64,000 nucleotides of DNA from contig OZ022501.1 of assembly GCA_963989385.1 (NCBI GenBank), forward strand, positions 1,188,001 to 1,252,000, read 5' to 3'. Source of the stretch: Ctena decussata (taxonomy: Eukaryota; Mollusca; Bivalvia; Lucinida; Lucinidae). A program made the position numbers and the translations under genes. Each line of letters starts with the position of its first letter. Positions within the stretch are counted from its first letter, which is position 1. The notes beneath the pieces were generated by a model that saw only the letters and a program-made list of their open reading frames with translations, searched no databases and was not told where the DNA came from. Positions 1 through 10,787 of the stretch are shown in pieces.

Positions 1-84
1 CATAAACAGAATTCAATGACGATTCGATTATTTTGTTCAAATGCAGATACATCCTAGTCTAATCTCAGTAGTCCATATCATAAC

Positions 85-440
85 CTTGCAAGGTCGTTGG
101 GCACCACAGACCATTTTACAACAATCCTTTCCCACCTAGTGCTGTCTTCAGCTGCCTTAGTTGTGTTATCAAAGTCCATCCCTATTTCTTGAAAAGATCA
201 GGAGTTTGCCATGTTCTCAAATGCTGCTTGGTTCCATCTGAGTGACATGGTCCTTGTAGGTGATGTTCAGTGACCATCGCTAACATCCCATCTCAAATGC
301 CTGTGCTCTTTTCTCTAACTCTGGTGTTGAGGTCCATGGCATACAGGAATATGGTTATGACAAGAGAGCGCATCAGTTTCACCTTTGGTCCAAGAGATAA
401 GTTGCTATTATCTCTCCTTATCCATTTGACAATGAGTTGT
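85..440 (-). pseudogene. RTE-like LINE reverse-transcriptase C-terminal relic
   Basis: On the minus strand, 440 down to about 320 reads in frame as a peptide containing PKVKLMRSLVITIFLYA. That resembles the segment after the RT palm in RTE-type LINEs, where the family normally continues into an Ala-Cys-Glu-Thr-Trp stretch. Further down, near 190..85, a shifted frame reads AEDSTRWERIVVKW followed by VVPNDLARL, the usual C-terminal tail of these LINEs. Frameshifts and stops separate the pieces, so this is a dead fragment. Family assignment rests on remembered motif shape only. Confidence 0.6.
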
Positions 441-605
441 TAATATATTTTTAAACTTAAAGCTGATGATGCCGATACTCTCTGGCATACAGTAAATTTG
501 TTTAACGGATACTGTAAAAATAAAAAAATTGAAAAGTTGATATTAATAAAACTATAACAGTCGTTTTTGGTGCTAATAAATTACATCATATGGAATTCAA
601 TTTGT

Positions 606-636
<31 letters not shown>

Positions 637-815
637 GCAAGGGGGGTGTAGACACTATTGAAGTCGTTGATAATATTATTCAGAATTCCGATCATATGTT
701 TCAAAGCAAAGGGAGGGAAAAAAGTGCGGTCATTTTCGCCCCTATATTTCATGCTGTTTGCCTGTTTGCCTAAAATATCCAACAGTCCAACAGTTCCTCA
801 CTTGACCAACCAAGT
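441..815. other. No gene seen; contains a TG/G simple repeat
   Basis: AT-rich sequence with no codon-like structure. A (TG)n tract followed by a run of about 18 G lies at 604..638; short ORFs across it are by-products of the simple repeat. Confidence 0.6.
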
Positions 816-1000
816 GGCCTCGATAGCATAGCAGGTTAAGCGCTGGCCTACTAACGTAGCCGACCCGGATTCGAGACCCGCTACAGGCGGAAATCTTTCC
901 AACCGTAAACGGGGTTTGATTGGCGAAAGCCGCGCGTTATCACCCTCCCATCGTCCTGATATGACTGAAATAAAAACGCAAGTCATCCTTTCATCTACCT
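816..1000 (+). mobile_element. tRNA-derived SINE, family 1, copy a
   Basis: The head carries an RNA polymerase III A box (TAGCATAGCAGG) and, about 40 bp later, a B box (GGATTCGAGACC) in tRNA spacing. A non-tRNA body follows, ending in ATGACTGAAATAAAAACGC and AAGTCATCC. Two related copies in inverted orientation lie at 39089..39271 and 50268..50459, which makes a dispersed SINE more likely than a functional tRNA gene. The acceptor stem does not pair well. Confidence 0.75.
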
Positions 1001-1156
1001 AACCAAGTAGCGCAAAAAGTTGTGGATGGACGTACGTGCATTCGTTTTTGTAATGATTGTGATAAAAATGGCATTACCCAAAGGCCAGAGAGCGCCAAAA
1101 GACGCAGACCACAAAATTTACGTCAAATGTATATAATAATTTAAAGACTATAGGGC

Positions 1157-1219
1157 AAACAGTGTTGATCCAGATGAGGCGGCTCATTAAGAACCGCCTC
1201 ATCTGGATCTACACTGTTT
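1157..1219. repeat. 26-bp-arm hairpin
   Basis: AAACAGTGTTGATCCAGATG plus AGGCGG is mirrored by its reverse complement ending at 1219, with one mismatch in 26 and an 11-bp loop. It is probably a short foldback element; no coding role is visible. Confidence 0.8.
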
Positions 1220-2998
1220 ACAAATTCAACTATTTTCTTTCTGGCGCATTAACCTCTTGGCCAACATGCATGATCGGGCATACGTTGAAGCTAGGTCTTG
1301 TCACGAAATAAGCCTCCTTGTGTCGTCTTCAGTGCGTTGTCTGCAAACAGTAACAAAACAGATAAGCTTGTGCATCTCACAATACTTAGCGACTGTAACA
1401 TAAACTGTGTGACATATAATCATCTAGTGACCAACACATACTGGATGAGACTCCGTCAATACACAGGTTGATCTTCATTTTCTGGCCAAGCTCTACGTGA
1501 TTTTTCCCTGACATGTGGCCACATAATTCATTCCACTGTGTGGGCTTGCAATTAAATATGAAATAATAATGAGCCTGTAATGCATCATTTTGCCGAAATT
1601 CGTCGGTATTTATGTGAACCAATGATATTTAATGACATACATTCACCAAATGCTTTTATTTACGGGTTAATCAACCTTATTTTAATTTCTTTTATTTGTG
1701 CAACAAAGGTAGCTGAACCGCAGTCCACTCATACAAAACTATGCATGTGCTTACATATACTCGTATGCAATTGATATCTTTGTATTGAATGCTCCTCTTA
1801 TGTCGTAATTTGTATGAATTGAGAGAAAATAAAGGTTATACTATTAATAGAAACTATAAAAGTAAACAATAATTCAAAGGAATGATAAGCTTCAGGTAAT
1901 TGTGAAACTAACACAGCATTCCTGTCATAAAATGTTTACATACGTCGCATATTCAGTGCTATAGTTTAATGCTTTGGAAAATCTGAAGGGTATAGTACCT
2001 AACACTTAGTCTATACTAGATCAGTTGTTTTCCGCACACGCACACGAACATGCATACGTACATGCATACACTCCTGAATACATACATACATACATACATA
2101 CATACATACATACATACATGGAGGCCGATATACTTAAGAGATATATTCCAAAAGTTCATGAAGAACAAAATAAAAACATTTAAGGTTCTTTATTTTGCCA
2201 CAAACAAACAAACAAAAAAACCGCTGTAAGGCAGCACTCTTGAGGCTAGAGCTGTGTACATAGTCTGATCTAAACATGCGTTGCTAGCTTTTCCTGATTA
2301 TTGTTGCAGATGCTTTTGTTTGTCCCAGCTCGAACCGTACATATACACAGGCTTGTCTGGGCTGCTTGTTCACAAAAGCTCTGAAACATTGAGTTTTGTC
2401 ACGATACCGGTTCATATTCTATTGTAAGCACCAATATGGTTAGAGAATGTCACTAGAAAATTATCATATTGCGAACGCGAAGCAAGAAGCCTTTGATATT
2501 CTTGTGCATCCACATAGTCTGATCGGTTTCTTACATGTTCACAACCACAACCAGTGGATCTTGCAAATAGCCAAGACCCCGATCAACCTGTGAAGAAGAG
2601 CAATTTGACCCGAATCTTCCCGAATACACCATGCCAAAAAGTATGCTTTTTCGTGTCCCGTCTAATAGCTTATGATTGACGTTACGTTCTTTACATTAAA
2701 ATCTTATTGATTAATGGGAGAGAAAAAAGCAGCAAGTAAACAACAATAATCATAAATTCTAATTTCCTTAAAAATCAGTGCCACGTCCAAAAAACAAGAA
2801 CCATCCAAATCAGGCTGCGTGAGAGGGCACTCTGTTGGGTTACCCACATTTTAAAACATTTACTATTCGAATTTCAATGACATTTTACACCAAAACATGC
2901 AAAAGCATGAAAAAATAAAGAGGCTGCGCCAGTCAGTTTTCTGATTTTAAATTCAGCTTTTGGGGCATGTGGTTCTTACTCACCTGATCAGAAATATT
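1220..2998. other. No gene seen; (CATA)n microsatellite
   Basis: No ORF with coding character. A CATA tetranucleotide array lies at about 2073..2119, preceded by imperfect CATACGTA-like units from 2040. Confidence 0.6.
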
Positions 2999-3236
2999 TG
3001 AGCCGCGACACGTCAAAACCAACAAAGTAATTGTGCGCCCAGTGAAGACTCAGATCAGCTTGGGCATCCACCAAGTCTGATCAGACTCTTAGCTTAGCGT
3101 TTAGGAGGTAGCTAAGGGCCTCAGCTACCTCCATGCGGACAGCGAAGACTCTGATCAGACTGGGCGGATGCCCAGGCTGATCTGAGTCTGCGCTGGGTGC
3201 ACAACCACTCTGTTTGTTTTCTCATGTCGCGGCTAA
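2999..3236. mobile_element. Foldback family 1 (TGAGCC...GGCTCA), copy 1
   Basis: Near-palindromic unit of about 240 bp. The left arm runs TGAGCCGCGACACG, then AACCAACAAAGT and AGACTCAGATCAGC; the right arm is its reverse complement ending in TCATGTCGCGGCTAA. The centre holds a second short inverted repeat, GGTAGCTAAGGGCC / AGCTACC. Non-coding, MITE-like. Confidence 0.85.
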
Positions 3237-4383
3237 TTTTGTGATGACAAACAAGTTAGATAATTGACATGTAAACATCTTACCGATAGAATTTTCACCC
3301 CAAAAACACGCAGAATGGATATAAAAATATCTAACATTTTGACCTTCCAATCACTTTTGCTCTTTCACCAGCTGAAAACAGAAATACCAGTCTCTCTGTC
3401 AGTTTAGGCAAGCATCCCCAGAAGACTAAGCCTAAAATAGTTAAACTTAAAGAACGGAAAAAACATTTATAATTCGGTGAAAAATCACATTTAAATTTCA
3501 GGAAAAAATCAAGCGAAACTGAAAGACGGTAAGTACAATTGTTGTAACTTTACATGATAAAAAAAATTGTAGATTTTTAAATTTTAATTCAGATGTAAAA
3601 AAATGATATTTTTCGAAACGGGGAGTTATCCTGCTCAGATTAGGACAAATTTCATTTAAAAGCAAACTCGATCCGTTACATGTATTTTGTAAAAAAAAAC
3701 ATTTCTTATATATTAATACGACCGCGAAGAGTCGATAATCTACCGTCAGGAAAAATTATTTCGCTCCTTATACAAATGTATGAACTTTCTTTTATTCTAT
3801 TCCTGTACATAAACAAATGTTTCGGAACTGCAAAATAGGGTCCGTCGATTCTAGGAAGATTTCATAACATATTGTTTCTTGGTATGAACATTTGCTACAT
3901 CTACCATAAATATAGTTGAGAAAAGTCCACTAGAGAATATCGTTTCGAGAATCTGAACAACTCTGTCAGGGGATGCTATATTATACTGCCAGCCGTGGTA
4001 AACCGTGGCGCAAGTGCAAGGACCAGCCATTACTCGAAGATAGGTTTTCTCGTCACCGCGCAATTAATATAAAGATCACAGTAAGAATTATTCTCATCAA
4101 TCATATTTTTTCTCGTTCTATTCAATTAATTATCCAAATTCTTTGATCATATGAAAGCACCATCGCGAACAAAGGGACCTCAGGCCAAGGGAAAAAGTAA
4201 ATACTCACATCAGTCTCCGCGTTTTCGCATACGGCCGCGTATACTATTCAGAAATTGTGAGCCAAGTAGCCAGTTGGGAAAAACCGGTGAGGCGGTCTAT
4301 TTCGTTTCATTTATTATACCACCTTTACCAGAGAACGCCAACTTTAGCACGAACTATTTCGCAGCGAGCAAGGTCTACACTGG
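3237..4383. other. No gene seen
   Basis: AT-rich sequence with poly-A/T runs. Short ORFs on both strands (such as 4151..4408) lack splice context, domain signatures and codon bias. Confidence 0.5.
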
Positions 4384-4518
4384 TAAGGGTGGTATAAAAT
4401 ACATGTAGTAATACCATGGTTTTCCCGCCTGTATGGGAGATAAACCACTCGCTAAAGCTCGTGGATTATCTCCTCGTACAGGCGCACAAACCATGGTATA
4501 ACTGTTACTTATACCACA
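4384..4518. repeat. Hairpin-forming foldback
   Basis: Nested inverted segments: TACCATGGTTT pairs with AAACCATGGTA, CGCCTGTA with TACAGGCG, GAGATAA with TTATCTC, and GCTAAAGC forms the tip. The outer stretch GGTGGTATAA is mirrored by TTATACCAC. Confidence 0.7.
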
Positions 4519-4629
4519 TGACAAGTGACCCTCATTGGCAATGATACCCTTTTAATTTATCTACGATTACAGTTGCAATGTAATGCGCATTACTGAGTTG
4601 CACTGACATCGTACCGCGTCTTCCATACT

Positions 4630-4889
4630 TGAGCCGTGACACGCCAAAACCAACAAAGTGGCATTTGCGCCCAGCAAAGACTGAGGTCAGCCAGGGCATC
4701 CGCATTGAGCTAGCTTAGACCCTTAGCTACCCTTAAAGCGCAAAGCGAAGACTCTGATAAGACTTAGCTACCCTTCTTAGTTAAAAGCGCAAAGCGAAAA
4801 TTCTGATCAGACTGGGTGGATGCCCAGGCTGGTCTGAGTCTGCGCTGGGCGCACATGCCACTTTGTTGGTTTTGTCGTGTTGCGGCTCA
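4630..4889. mobile_element. Foldback family 1, copy 2
   Basis: Same ends (TGAGCCGTGACACG ... TGTTGCGGCTCA) and arms as the copy at 2999. The central part has an internal duplication of the AAAGCGCAAAGCGAA segment, which makes this the longest copy at 260 bp. Confidence 0.85.
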
Positions 4890-5129
4890 TATATAACATG
4901 AAAGTGAGGCGACAATGTTTCAGGGCTTTTTCACAAGAATTTAATTAATATGAGAGTCACTCTGACCCTTCAACAGTATGGTGTTTTTTTTGGGTGTGTT
5001 TTTTTTACATTTTTCTTCAAATTTTATGATCTTTAACTTTTAACATAACAAAGCTTAAACGAAATAAATGATTAATGCATAAAATAATTCAAAGTTTGCA
5101 AAGTTAAATCAATTTATATTTTTTCTGCT

Positions 5130-5160
5130 ACTTTTGTTTACAGATTGGCGAAATAAAGTC
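5130..5160 (+). promoter_or_regulatory. 3' splice site and short 5' leader before the matrix-protein start codon
   Basis: A long pyrimidine tract (TTTTTTCTGCTACTTTTG) ends in TTTACAG at 5143, followed by a 17-nt leader and ATG at 5161. The open frame upstream of the ATG therefore most likely belongs to an intron. Confidence 0.6.
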
Positions 5161-6081
5161 ATGTTACTCACCATAGTTGTATGGCTGCTGGCAATTTTCG
5201 TTGTTTCTGACGCACAATCTTACCTTGGACCCAAGCATATACAGCCTAAGATACCAAATCCGAAGCCAAAACTGCCGTACCCAAGACCAAGGATACCAGT
5301 ACTGAGACCAAAATTACCATATCCTACACCAAAAATACCTAACAGAAAACCAAAATTGCCGTATCCTAAACGAGAATTACCGTTATCCAAACCAATAACA
5401 CCGTATCGAAGACCATATCCAAAGGGACCATTCTATAGTGGCGGTGCGAGATTCGGTGGATATAACGATTACAATGCATACAACAACTACAATAGATACA
5501 ACAGTTACAACAGATATAATGAATACAATAGACACAACAATTATGGTATAGGGTATAACCGAGGTCTATCATATAGTCGGCATTCCAGCTATGGCGGACG
5601 GTATGGCTGTCATTTTGAAAGAAATAAATGGAATTATATAGATTGCTGGGGAGCGAGGTATAGACCAACTAGCTATGGTGGCAGCTTTAGATCGTATGGA
5701 AATAATATTTACGGGAATTTCGATCGGCAAAGAAATCAGTATAGACGACGCTTTAGACCACAGAGAGTTTATAGACCATTGGGCTTTCAAGGATATATAC
5801 GAGGTCGTGGATTTCGAGGTCATCTACGAGGTCAGATCTATCCAAGTGGTTACGGTGGCGCCAGAGGCTACCTCGGTGGACAAGGATTCTTTGGTAGACG
5901 TCGGCACAGAGGTCGTGGCTCGAGCGGAGAAAACGGATCAGAGGGTAACGGGAGCGGCTTTGGAGGAGGCAATGAGGTTGGAGGTTTCAGAAGAAATTAT
6001 TTTGGTGGTTCAGGTGGTGATAATGGTGGTGATAATGGCGGTGATAATGGATATTATGTGTACGATGACGACGATGATTAA
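5161..6081 (+). CDS. Secreted low-complexity Pro/Tyr/Gly-rich matrix-like protein
   Basis: This exon encodes 306 residues and ends in TAA. The start is placed at 5161 because the next 20 residues (MLLTIVVWLLAIFVVSDAQS) form a convincing signal peptide, while the in-frame codons before it cross a splice acceptor. Domains in order: a Pro/Lys block of imperfect PKLPYP-type repeats (about residues 25-85); a Tyr/Asn block with NxYN steps (about 95-140); a short segment with the only two mature cysteines (GCHFERNKWNYIDCW); an Arg/Tyr/Gly block with RGRG motifs (about 175-255); Gly/Asn/Asp-rich GGDN repeats; and a YYVYDDDDD tail. This layout recalls molluscan shell-matrix, periostracal or byssal proteins, with basic-aromatic cohesive blocks and an acidic end that could bind calcium. 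I recognise no named orthologue. The frames on the other strand and at 5675..6091 are shadows of this exon. Confidence 0.75.
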   Translation: MLLTIVVWLLAIFVVSDAQSYLGPKHIQPKIPNPKPKLPYPRPRIPVLRPKLPYPTPKIPNRKPKLPYPKRELPLSKPITPYRRPYPKGPFYSGGARFGGYNDYNAYNNYNRYNSYNRYNEYNRHNNYGIGYNRGLSYSRHSSYGGRYGCHFERNKWNYIDCWGARYRPTSYGGSFRSYGNNIYGNFDRQRNQYRRRFRPQRVYRPLGFQGYIRGRGFRGHLRGQIYPSGYGGARGYLGGQGFFGRRRHRGRGSSGENGSEGNGSGFGGGNEVGGFRRNYFGGSGGDNGGDNGGDNGYYVYDDDDD

Positions 6082-6115
6082 CCAGGACTAGTGTAGCGCC
6101 ATTTCATAAATACAA

Positions 6116-6207
6116 CCCCAGCAGGCACACAACTTTGAATCAACCTTGATTCAACCTTGATTCAACGTCATGACGTTGAATTAATGTTGAATCAATGTTG
6201 ATTATAT
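6116..6207. mobile_element. GTTGAATCAACG short element, copy a
   Basis: Begins with CCCCAGCAGGCACACAA and then repeats TTGAATCAAC/TTGATTCAACG in both orientations. A second copy lies at 12506..12610 and a diverged one near 9655..9735. It directly follows the matrix-protein stop codon, so it may form part of its 3' UTR. Confidence 0.65.
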
Positions 6208-6760
6208 GCTCAATCGGAATGCCAAAGAAAAAAAAACAGTAATCTTAAATCAAGGTGTATGGGTATGCCACCATGTTTTTTTCTACCTGTTTGTTTCCCT
6301 TCAGCAGATAAAGGTCTAATCTAATCTAAGGAAGGAATTTGATCCCGGGGGAGCAAAATAATCTCTTCAAGTGTTAACCCTTTTGACACGCAATGGTAGA
6401 ATTGCTGCCCTTAAAATCGTATACTCAAACGTTCTTATTGACACGAAATGGTTTTAGTTGCATACCGATGACACCATATAATACAAATGCAGTCAACTCT
6501 CGATATCTCAAGGTCGAAGTTCATTCCAAACTACTGGTGTCTCGAACTTAATTTTCTGATCCCAGAAAACTTATTTTGAGATATCAGTTGTTGAGAATAC
6601 AGAGGCTGAGATGTAAATAAAAATAGACAATGTGTCGAAACTATATTATCTTATATAGAGGGTACTTTGAGATATCAATGTTCGAGATATCGAGAGCTGA
6701 CTGTAACGTAATAAGATTAAGAAAAACATTTGTCAGAGTAAATTTCGGCTCATAGAGTTT

Positions 6761-7265
6761 TCATGTCAAATTTCATAGTAAATTTCATTCTACATTTCAC
6801 TGTTAATTTCATGTTCATTTCACTGTAACTGTCATATTTACATTTCACTGTTAATTTCATGTGACATTTCACCATTAATTTCATTGTCAATGTCCTGTTA
6901 CATTTCCCTGTTAATGTCATGCTACATTTCCCTGTTAATGTCATGTTACATATCATTGTTAGTGTCATGTTACATTTCTATGTTAATGTCATGCTTCATT
7001 TCTATGTTAATGTCATGTTACGTTTCACTGTTAGTGTCATGTTACATTTCACTGTTAATTTCATGTTACATTTCATTGTTAATTTCATATTACACACCAC
7101 TGTTAGCGTTATGTTACGCTTCATTGTTAATTTTATGTTACATTTCACTGTTAATTCCATGTTACATTTCACTGTTAGTATCAATGTAACATTTCACTGT
7201 AAGTGTCATGTTCCATTTAACTGTTAATTTCATGTTCATTTCACTGTTAAGTTCATGTAATATTT
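6761..7265. repeat. Tandem array of a 24-bp unit, about 21 copies
   Basis: The unit is roughly TTAATTTCATGTTACATTTC plus ACTG, repeated head to tail with point changes. The array has no stops in several frames, which explains the overlapping ORFs on both strands; they are not genes. Confidence 0.9.
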
Positions 7266-8176
7266 TACTTTTATTTTTAGTACATTGTATAGCCTTGAAG
7301 TCTTGAAGTCCTTTCTGTTTCGATTGCATTTTCAAAACCAAAGAAACGTCCAGCTTGAAACTATCTATAGTTGCTATGGTAACAGAGCTATGACATCACC
7401 CAAATCTGCAAGTGCTTGATGCAGTGATTGGGTTTATTCAGGTTTACTACATTGGTGGCAGCGTGTTTGACGAGGTCACGGCAGACTACTGCCCTGCCTT
7501 TGAGGGATGAAAGGGGAGCTATGTAGACTGTGTGGCTACCAGGGCCTTTCAAGAAAAAGGAGAGATTAGTGTAGTATATGGTAATAAATACCACTACTAG
7601 CGCCTTGCTGTCGAAGTTGGACTGACATAAGGCGCCAAGTGTTTGCAGCTATGGTTACGTACTGCTGAGCCACTTGGGGAACGTCGTTAGGAGAATTGAA
7701 CTGAACTGAAACTGCTGTATACACAATGATAAGCATGTTTTTATGGCGACGTGGTTAGAGTGGTGGACTGTTGTTGCTAGTTAAGCAACGTTTCGCTCGG
7801 TTAGTACTTCGGTGGCTGATCCGATAGGCTTTGGGCCCATCAAGTCACATCACATTGTATGCCATACACCTCTCAAATTATAAGTGAGATGACACCATGG
7901 ATTTGTTACCAGAGCAATTATGGAATTACCAAGTATTGTGCTTAGTGCACTGGCAGAATGTCGTCATGATAAAGTCACGTAGACATCAAAATGAACTCTT
8001 AGTTGCTTTGGCAACAGCTATGTGACTTCATTGGTTCAATGTGCCGCCAATTTTCAACGACATTACAATCTGTAATTCCTTCAACAGAAACTTCAGATTT
8101 TCTCAAACAAACAATTATTCGCAAATCATTTAATTCCATGTTGAATGTTATAATTGTCACAATATCAGGTAGCAAC
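7266..8176. other. No gene seen
   Basis: Unique-looking sequence without coding features. A SINE-like stretch around 7746..7830 has a possible A box (TGGTTAGAGTGG) but no clear B box. Confidence 0.45.
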
Positions 8177-8418
8177 TTAAGGTGTATTGATACACCTCCA
8201 CGTTCTTCCACCATGTTTGCGAGGGGGAAGAACTTTTGTGACTTCCTGTTAGGGTCATTGAAGGACTAGGCCGGTCATAAATGAGGCCTACTCTAAGAAG
8301 AAAGAATTTGCTCTCGGAGGAGAAAAATCTTACTGTAAGAGTTGATCCCAATTTAGTCGGGAAGCAAAAATGAAGATGGTAAAGTTGCTTCCCCTGAAAT
8401 TGTATCCATTCACCTTAA
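8177..8418. mobile_element. Foldback family 3 (TTAAGGTG...CACCTTAA), copy 1
   Basis: Ends are TTAAGGTG and CACCTTAA. The middle has AAAGAATTTGCTC and flanking arms with GACTTCCTGTT and GGAAGCAAAAATGAAG. Further copies lie at 10788, 24868, 33548, 35072, 60171 and 63411. Confidence 0.7.
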
Positions 8419-8500
8419 AATGGTATACAAATGGTCGTTGAACCTTTGTTATGAATAAATTCTGTGTTACAGATAAATGTTATTCAATCATATCAGCAAT

Positions 8501-8521
8501 CCCCCCCCCCCCCCCCCCCCC
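8501..8521. repeat. Poly-C tract
   Basis: An uninterrupted run of 21 C. Confidence 0.95.
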
Positions 8522-8586
8522 AGATGTTAGCCTGGGACGCCTCAATCAATGCCCAAGTTCTTTTCATCTTGAATTAACCAGGCCCA

Positions 8587-8762
8587 GAGGTTATAAAACT
8601 TGAGTACATTCTCAAATTCAAACTCAAAATAAAGCACACTGATTGGCTGCTTCCGAGCACAAATAAAGCACACTGATTGGCTGCTTCCGAGCACATGCTC
8701 GGAAGCAGCCAATCAGTGTGCTTTATTTTGAATTTGAGATTATTCTCAAGTTTTATAACCTC
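8587..8762. mobile_element. Foldback family 2, copy a
   Basis: Outer arms are GAGGTTATAAAACTTGAG and its reverse complement. Inner arms carry AAGCACACTGATTGGCTGC and TTCCGAGCAC. The left inner arm is tandemly duplicated (33 bp, 8629..8694), while the right arm has one copy. Confidence 0.85.
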
Positions 8763-9071
8763 GAACCCAGGTCCGCTTGTCTTATGTTATATAAAACAAC
8801 TGGCTAAAAGACAACTGGAACAGCCCATGATTTGACTTTAATTAGACTGAGTTCGGTTTGGAATAATCTGTTACAATACTTAGAGGTTCATGACATTCAA
8901 CGGAATAGTATGCATTGCACTTCTGAGAGGGAGTGCGACAAGGAGAAGTTTTTTTGTACCGCTTATCTTATTTTCAAATAATGCAGAAGTATCAGTCTAA
9001 CTATAAAGCTATTAAATTTACTCTTCATATGATCAGTGTCTTCCCTTTTCGCATCGACGAAAACTGGGTCC

Positions 9072-9207
9072 GAGGTTATAAAACTTGATTATAATCTCAA
9101 ACTCAAAATAGAGCACACTGATTGACTGCTTCCGATCATGTGCTCGGAAGCAGCCAATCAGTGTGCCTTATTTTGAGTTTGAGAATGTACTCAAATTTTA
9201 TAACCTC
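9072..9207. mobile_element. Foldback family 2, copy b
   Basis: Same outer and inner arms as the copy at 8587 but without the duplicated arm. The two copies are about 310 bp apart. Confidence 0.85.
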
Positions 9208-9823
9208 CGGGCCTGATCAGGGTCTTAGCACATGCTTTGATGCATACCACTACCCACAGAACGTCAAAATGACGTCGTATCTTGAAGAGGGAGTTCTTTC
9301 CTGTAAGAGCTGACCACCATTGAGAAAGGTAACGAAATATGAAAATGATACTGTTGATTTTCTTGAAACGTGTACCAATCCATCTGAATGACACCGGGTA
9401 GGAGGCAATAAAAAACGCTCGTGCAATTGACGAACGCGGATCAAAACCCGTTATAAACTGTGTTTTCAATTGCAAATGGGCGACAATTTGCAATCGAAAA
9501 CGCTGTTTCTAATGTTTTTTGATCCGCGTTAATCGATTGTTAAGATCGTTTTCGATTGCCACCTACCCGATGTGTTAATATCCCTTCAAAGTCATAAAAG
9601 ACATGCCAAGCATGGGGCCCCGAGCTGGTGTTGGAACATAGCTATGGCAGGCCTAACCCAATAGGCACGTAACGTCGAAGTGACATCGTACCAACGTCGC
9701 ACCGACAGGGTGAGGTCATTTTGACGTTATGTGGAACTGAGATCACACACATCTGCAAGAGCATACAAGCATACAACAAGGTGGACAACAGTTACGTCAC
9801 GATCGCGTGCTAATAAAAGTAAA

Positions 9824-10076
9824 TGGGACCGGTTGTTCAAAGCATCGTTGGCTTAACGAAGTCATTAGTTCAGTATGCGTTAATTCTTACAGGACTCACA
9901 AAATCAATTGTGCCACTATGTTTTGCAGAATAATTGTGAGGAGCTTCTGCACTGCAAAAGCTCCTCACATTTTTTTCGGCAAAAAATTGGCAATGTTTTT
10001 GATTATAGATAACACGTTTGAAAAGTTAATGTCTCCTTAACTAACGATGTCGTTAGTTTTGAATAACGAGGTCCTG
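9824..10076. mobile_element. Foldback family 5 (CAGTTGTTCAAA type), copy 1
   Basis: Left end GGGACCGGTTGTTCAAAGCA, a central hairpin GTGAGGAGCTTCTGCACTGC with its mirror AAAAGCTCCTCAC, and right arm ACTAACGATGTCGTTAGTTT. The clearest copy is at 41022..41270. Confidence 0.7.
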
Positions 10077-10705
10077 ACGTGTAACTGCTTTGGTTTTAAC
10101 CTATTTTATTCAAGATTGTTTTATAACAAGACAACAGGATTGATAGTAAGCTTGTAGCTTATGTATATCATCTCCTGTAACTAAACTATATAACTGATTT
10201 GCTTATTTGTTTCGAAATCATTTTCTTTGAAACGGAAGCTATGTATAGTCATAATCATGTGATTATGTCGTTGTCCACCTTGGTACAATATCTCTCCTTG
10301 CCGACAGATTAATTGTGAAATGGTAGATGGACTCCGGTATCCCACTGGTCTGGCAGTCTGCACAAGCTACGAAGACAACGCACAGGAAACTTGCTTGTTC
10401 CTTTCAGCAGGGCAAGCTTGTTTTAAAAAGTATAGTCTCACGGACCATCCGACCCCCGATTCTTGCAATAGGAATCAAAAGTTTTACTCAATTGATATGC
10501 ATATTAAAAGAAATAACTGAAACAATTTTCGGGCTACAACGACCATGACAACGGATTGAACATTGAACAACGACCATGACAACAGTAATTATACCAGACG
10601 GATTTTTTTCGAATCATCTGGTCTGACTAAGAGGTGTGACAAACTGTCGGGTCCGTTAGAATAATGACTTGAGATTGAAGTAAGAAATATGCAAAAACAA
10701 TCGAC

Positions 10706-10711
10706 TTTATT
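10706..10711 (-). terminator. Candidate poly(A) signal for the EGF/TM gene
   Basis: TTTATT on the plus strand reads AATAAA on the minus strand, about 263 nt past the stop codon of the gene at 10974..12293. The intervening UTR would consist mostly of a foldback repeat. Confidence 0.5.
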
Positions 10712-10787
10712 AAAACTTTGCCACCGATGTCTATGTTGAATACCAGACCAGTGTGCTATTTCAAAGGTGGACATTTCAGAAATATTA

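Noticed and set aside
816..890. A functional tRNA gene
   Set aside because: Both Pol III boxes are present but the stems pair poorly and related copies with the same non-tRNA body occur elsewhere, so it is a SINE.
5134..5160. Upstream extension of the matrix-protein frame
   Set aside because: It begins at TTG and crosses a polypyrimidine tract and TTTACAG acceptor; the ATG at 5161 starts a good signal peptide.
5366..6091. Other frames over the matrix-protein exon
   Set aside because: Shadow ORFs produced by the repetitive composition of the real exon.
6750..7227. Several repeat-peptide ORFs
   Set aside because: Products of the 24-bp tandem array with identical peptides in several frames and on both strands.
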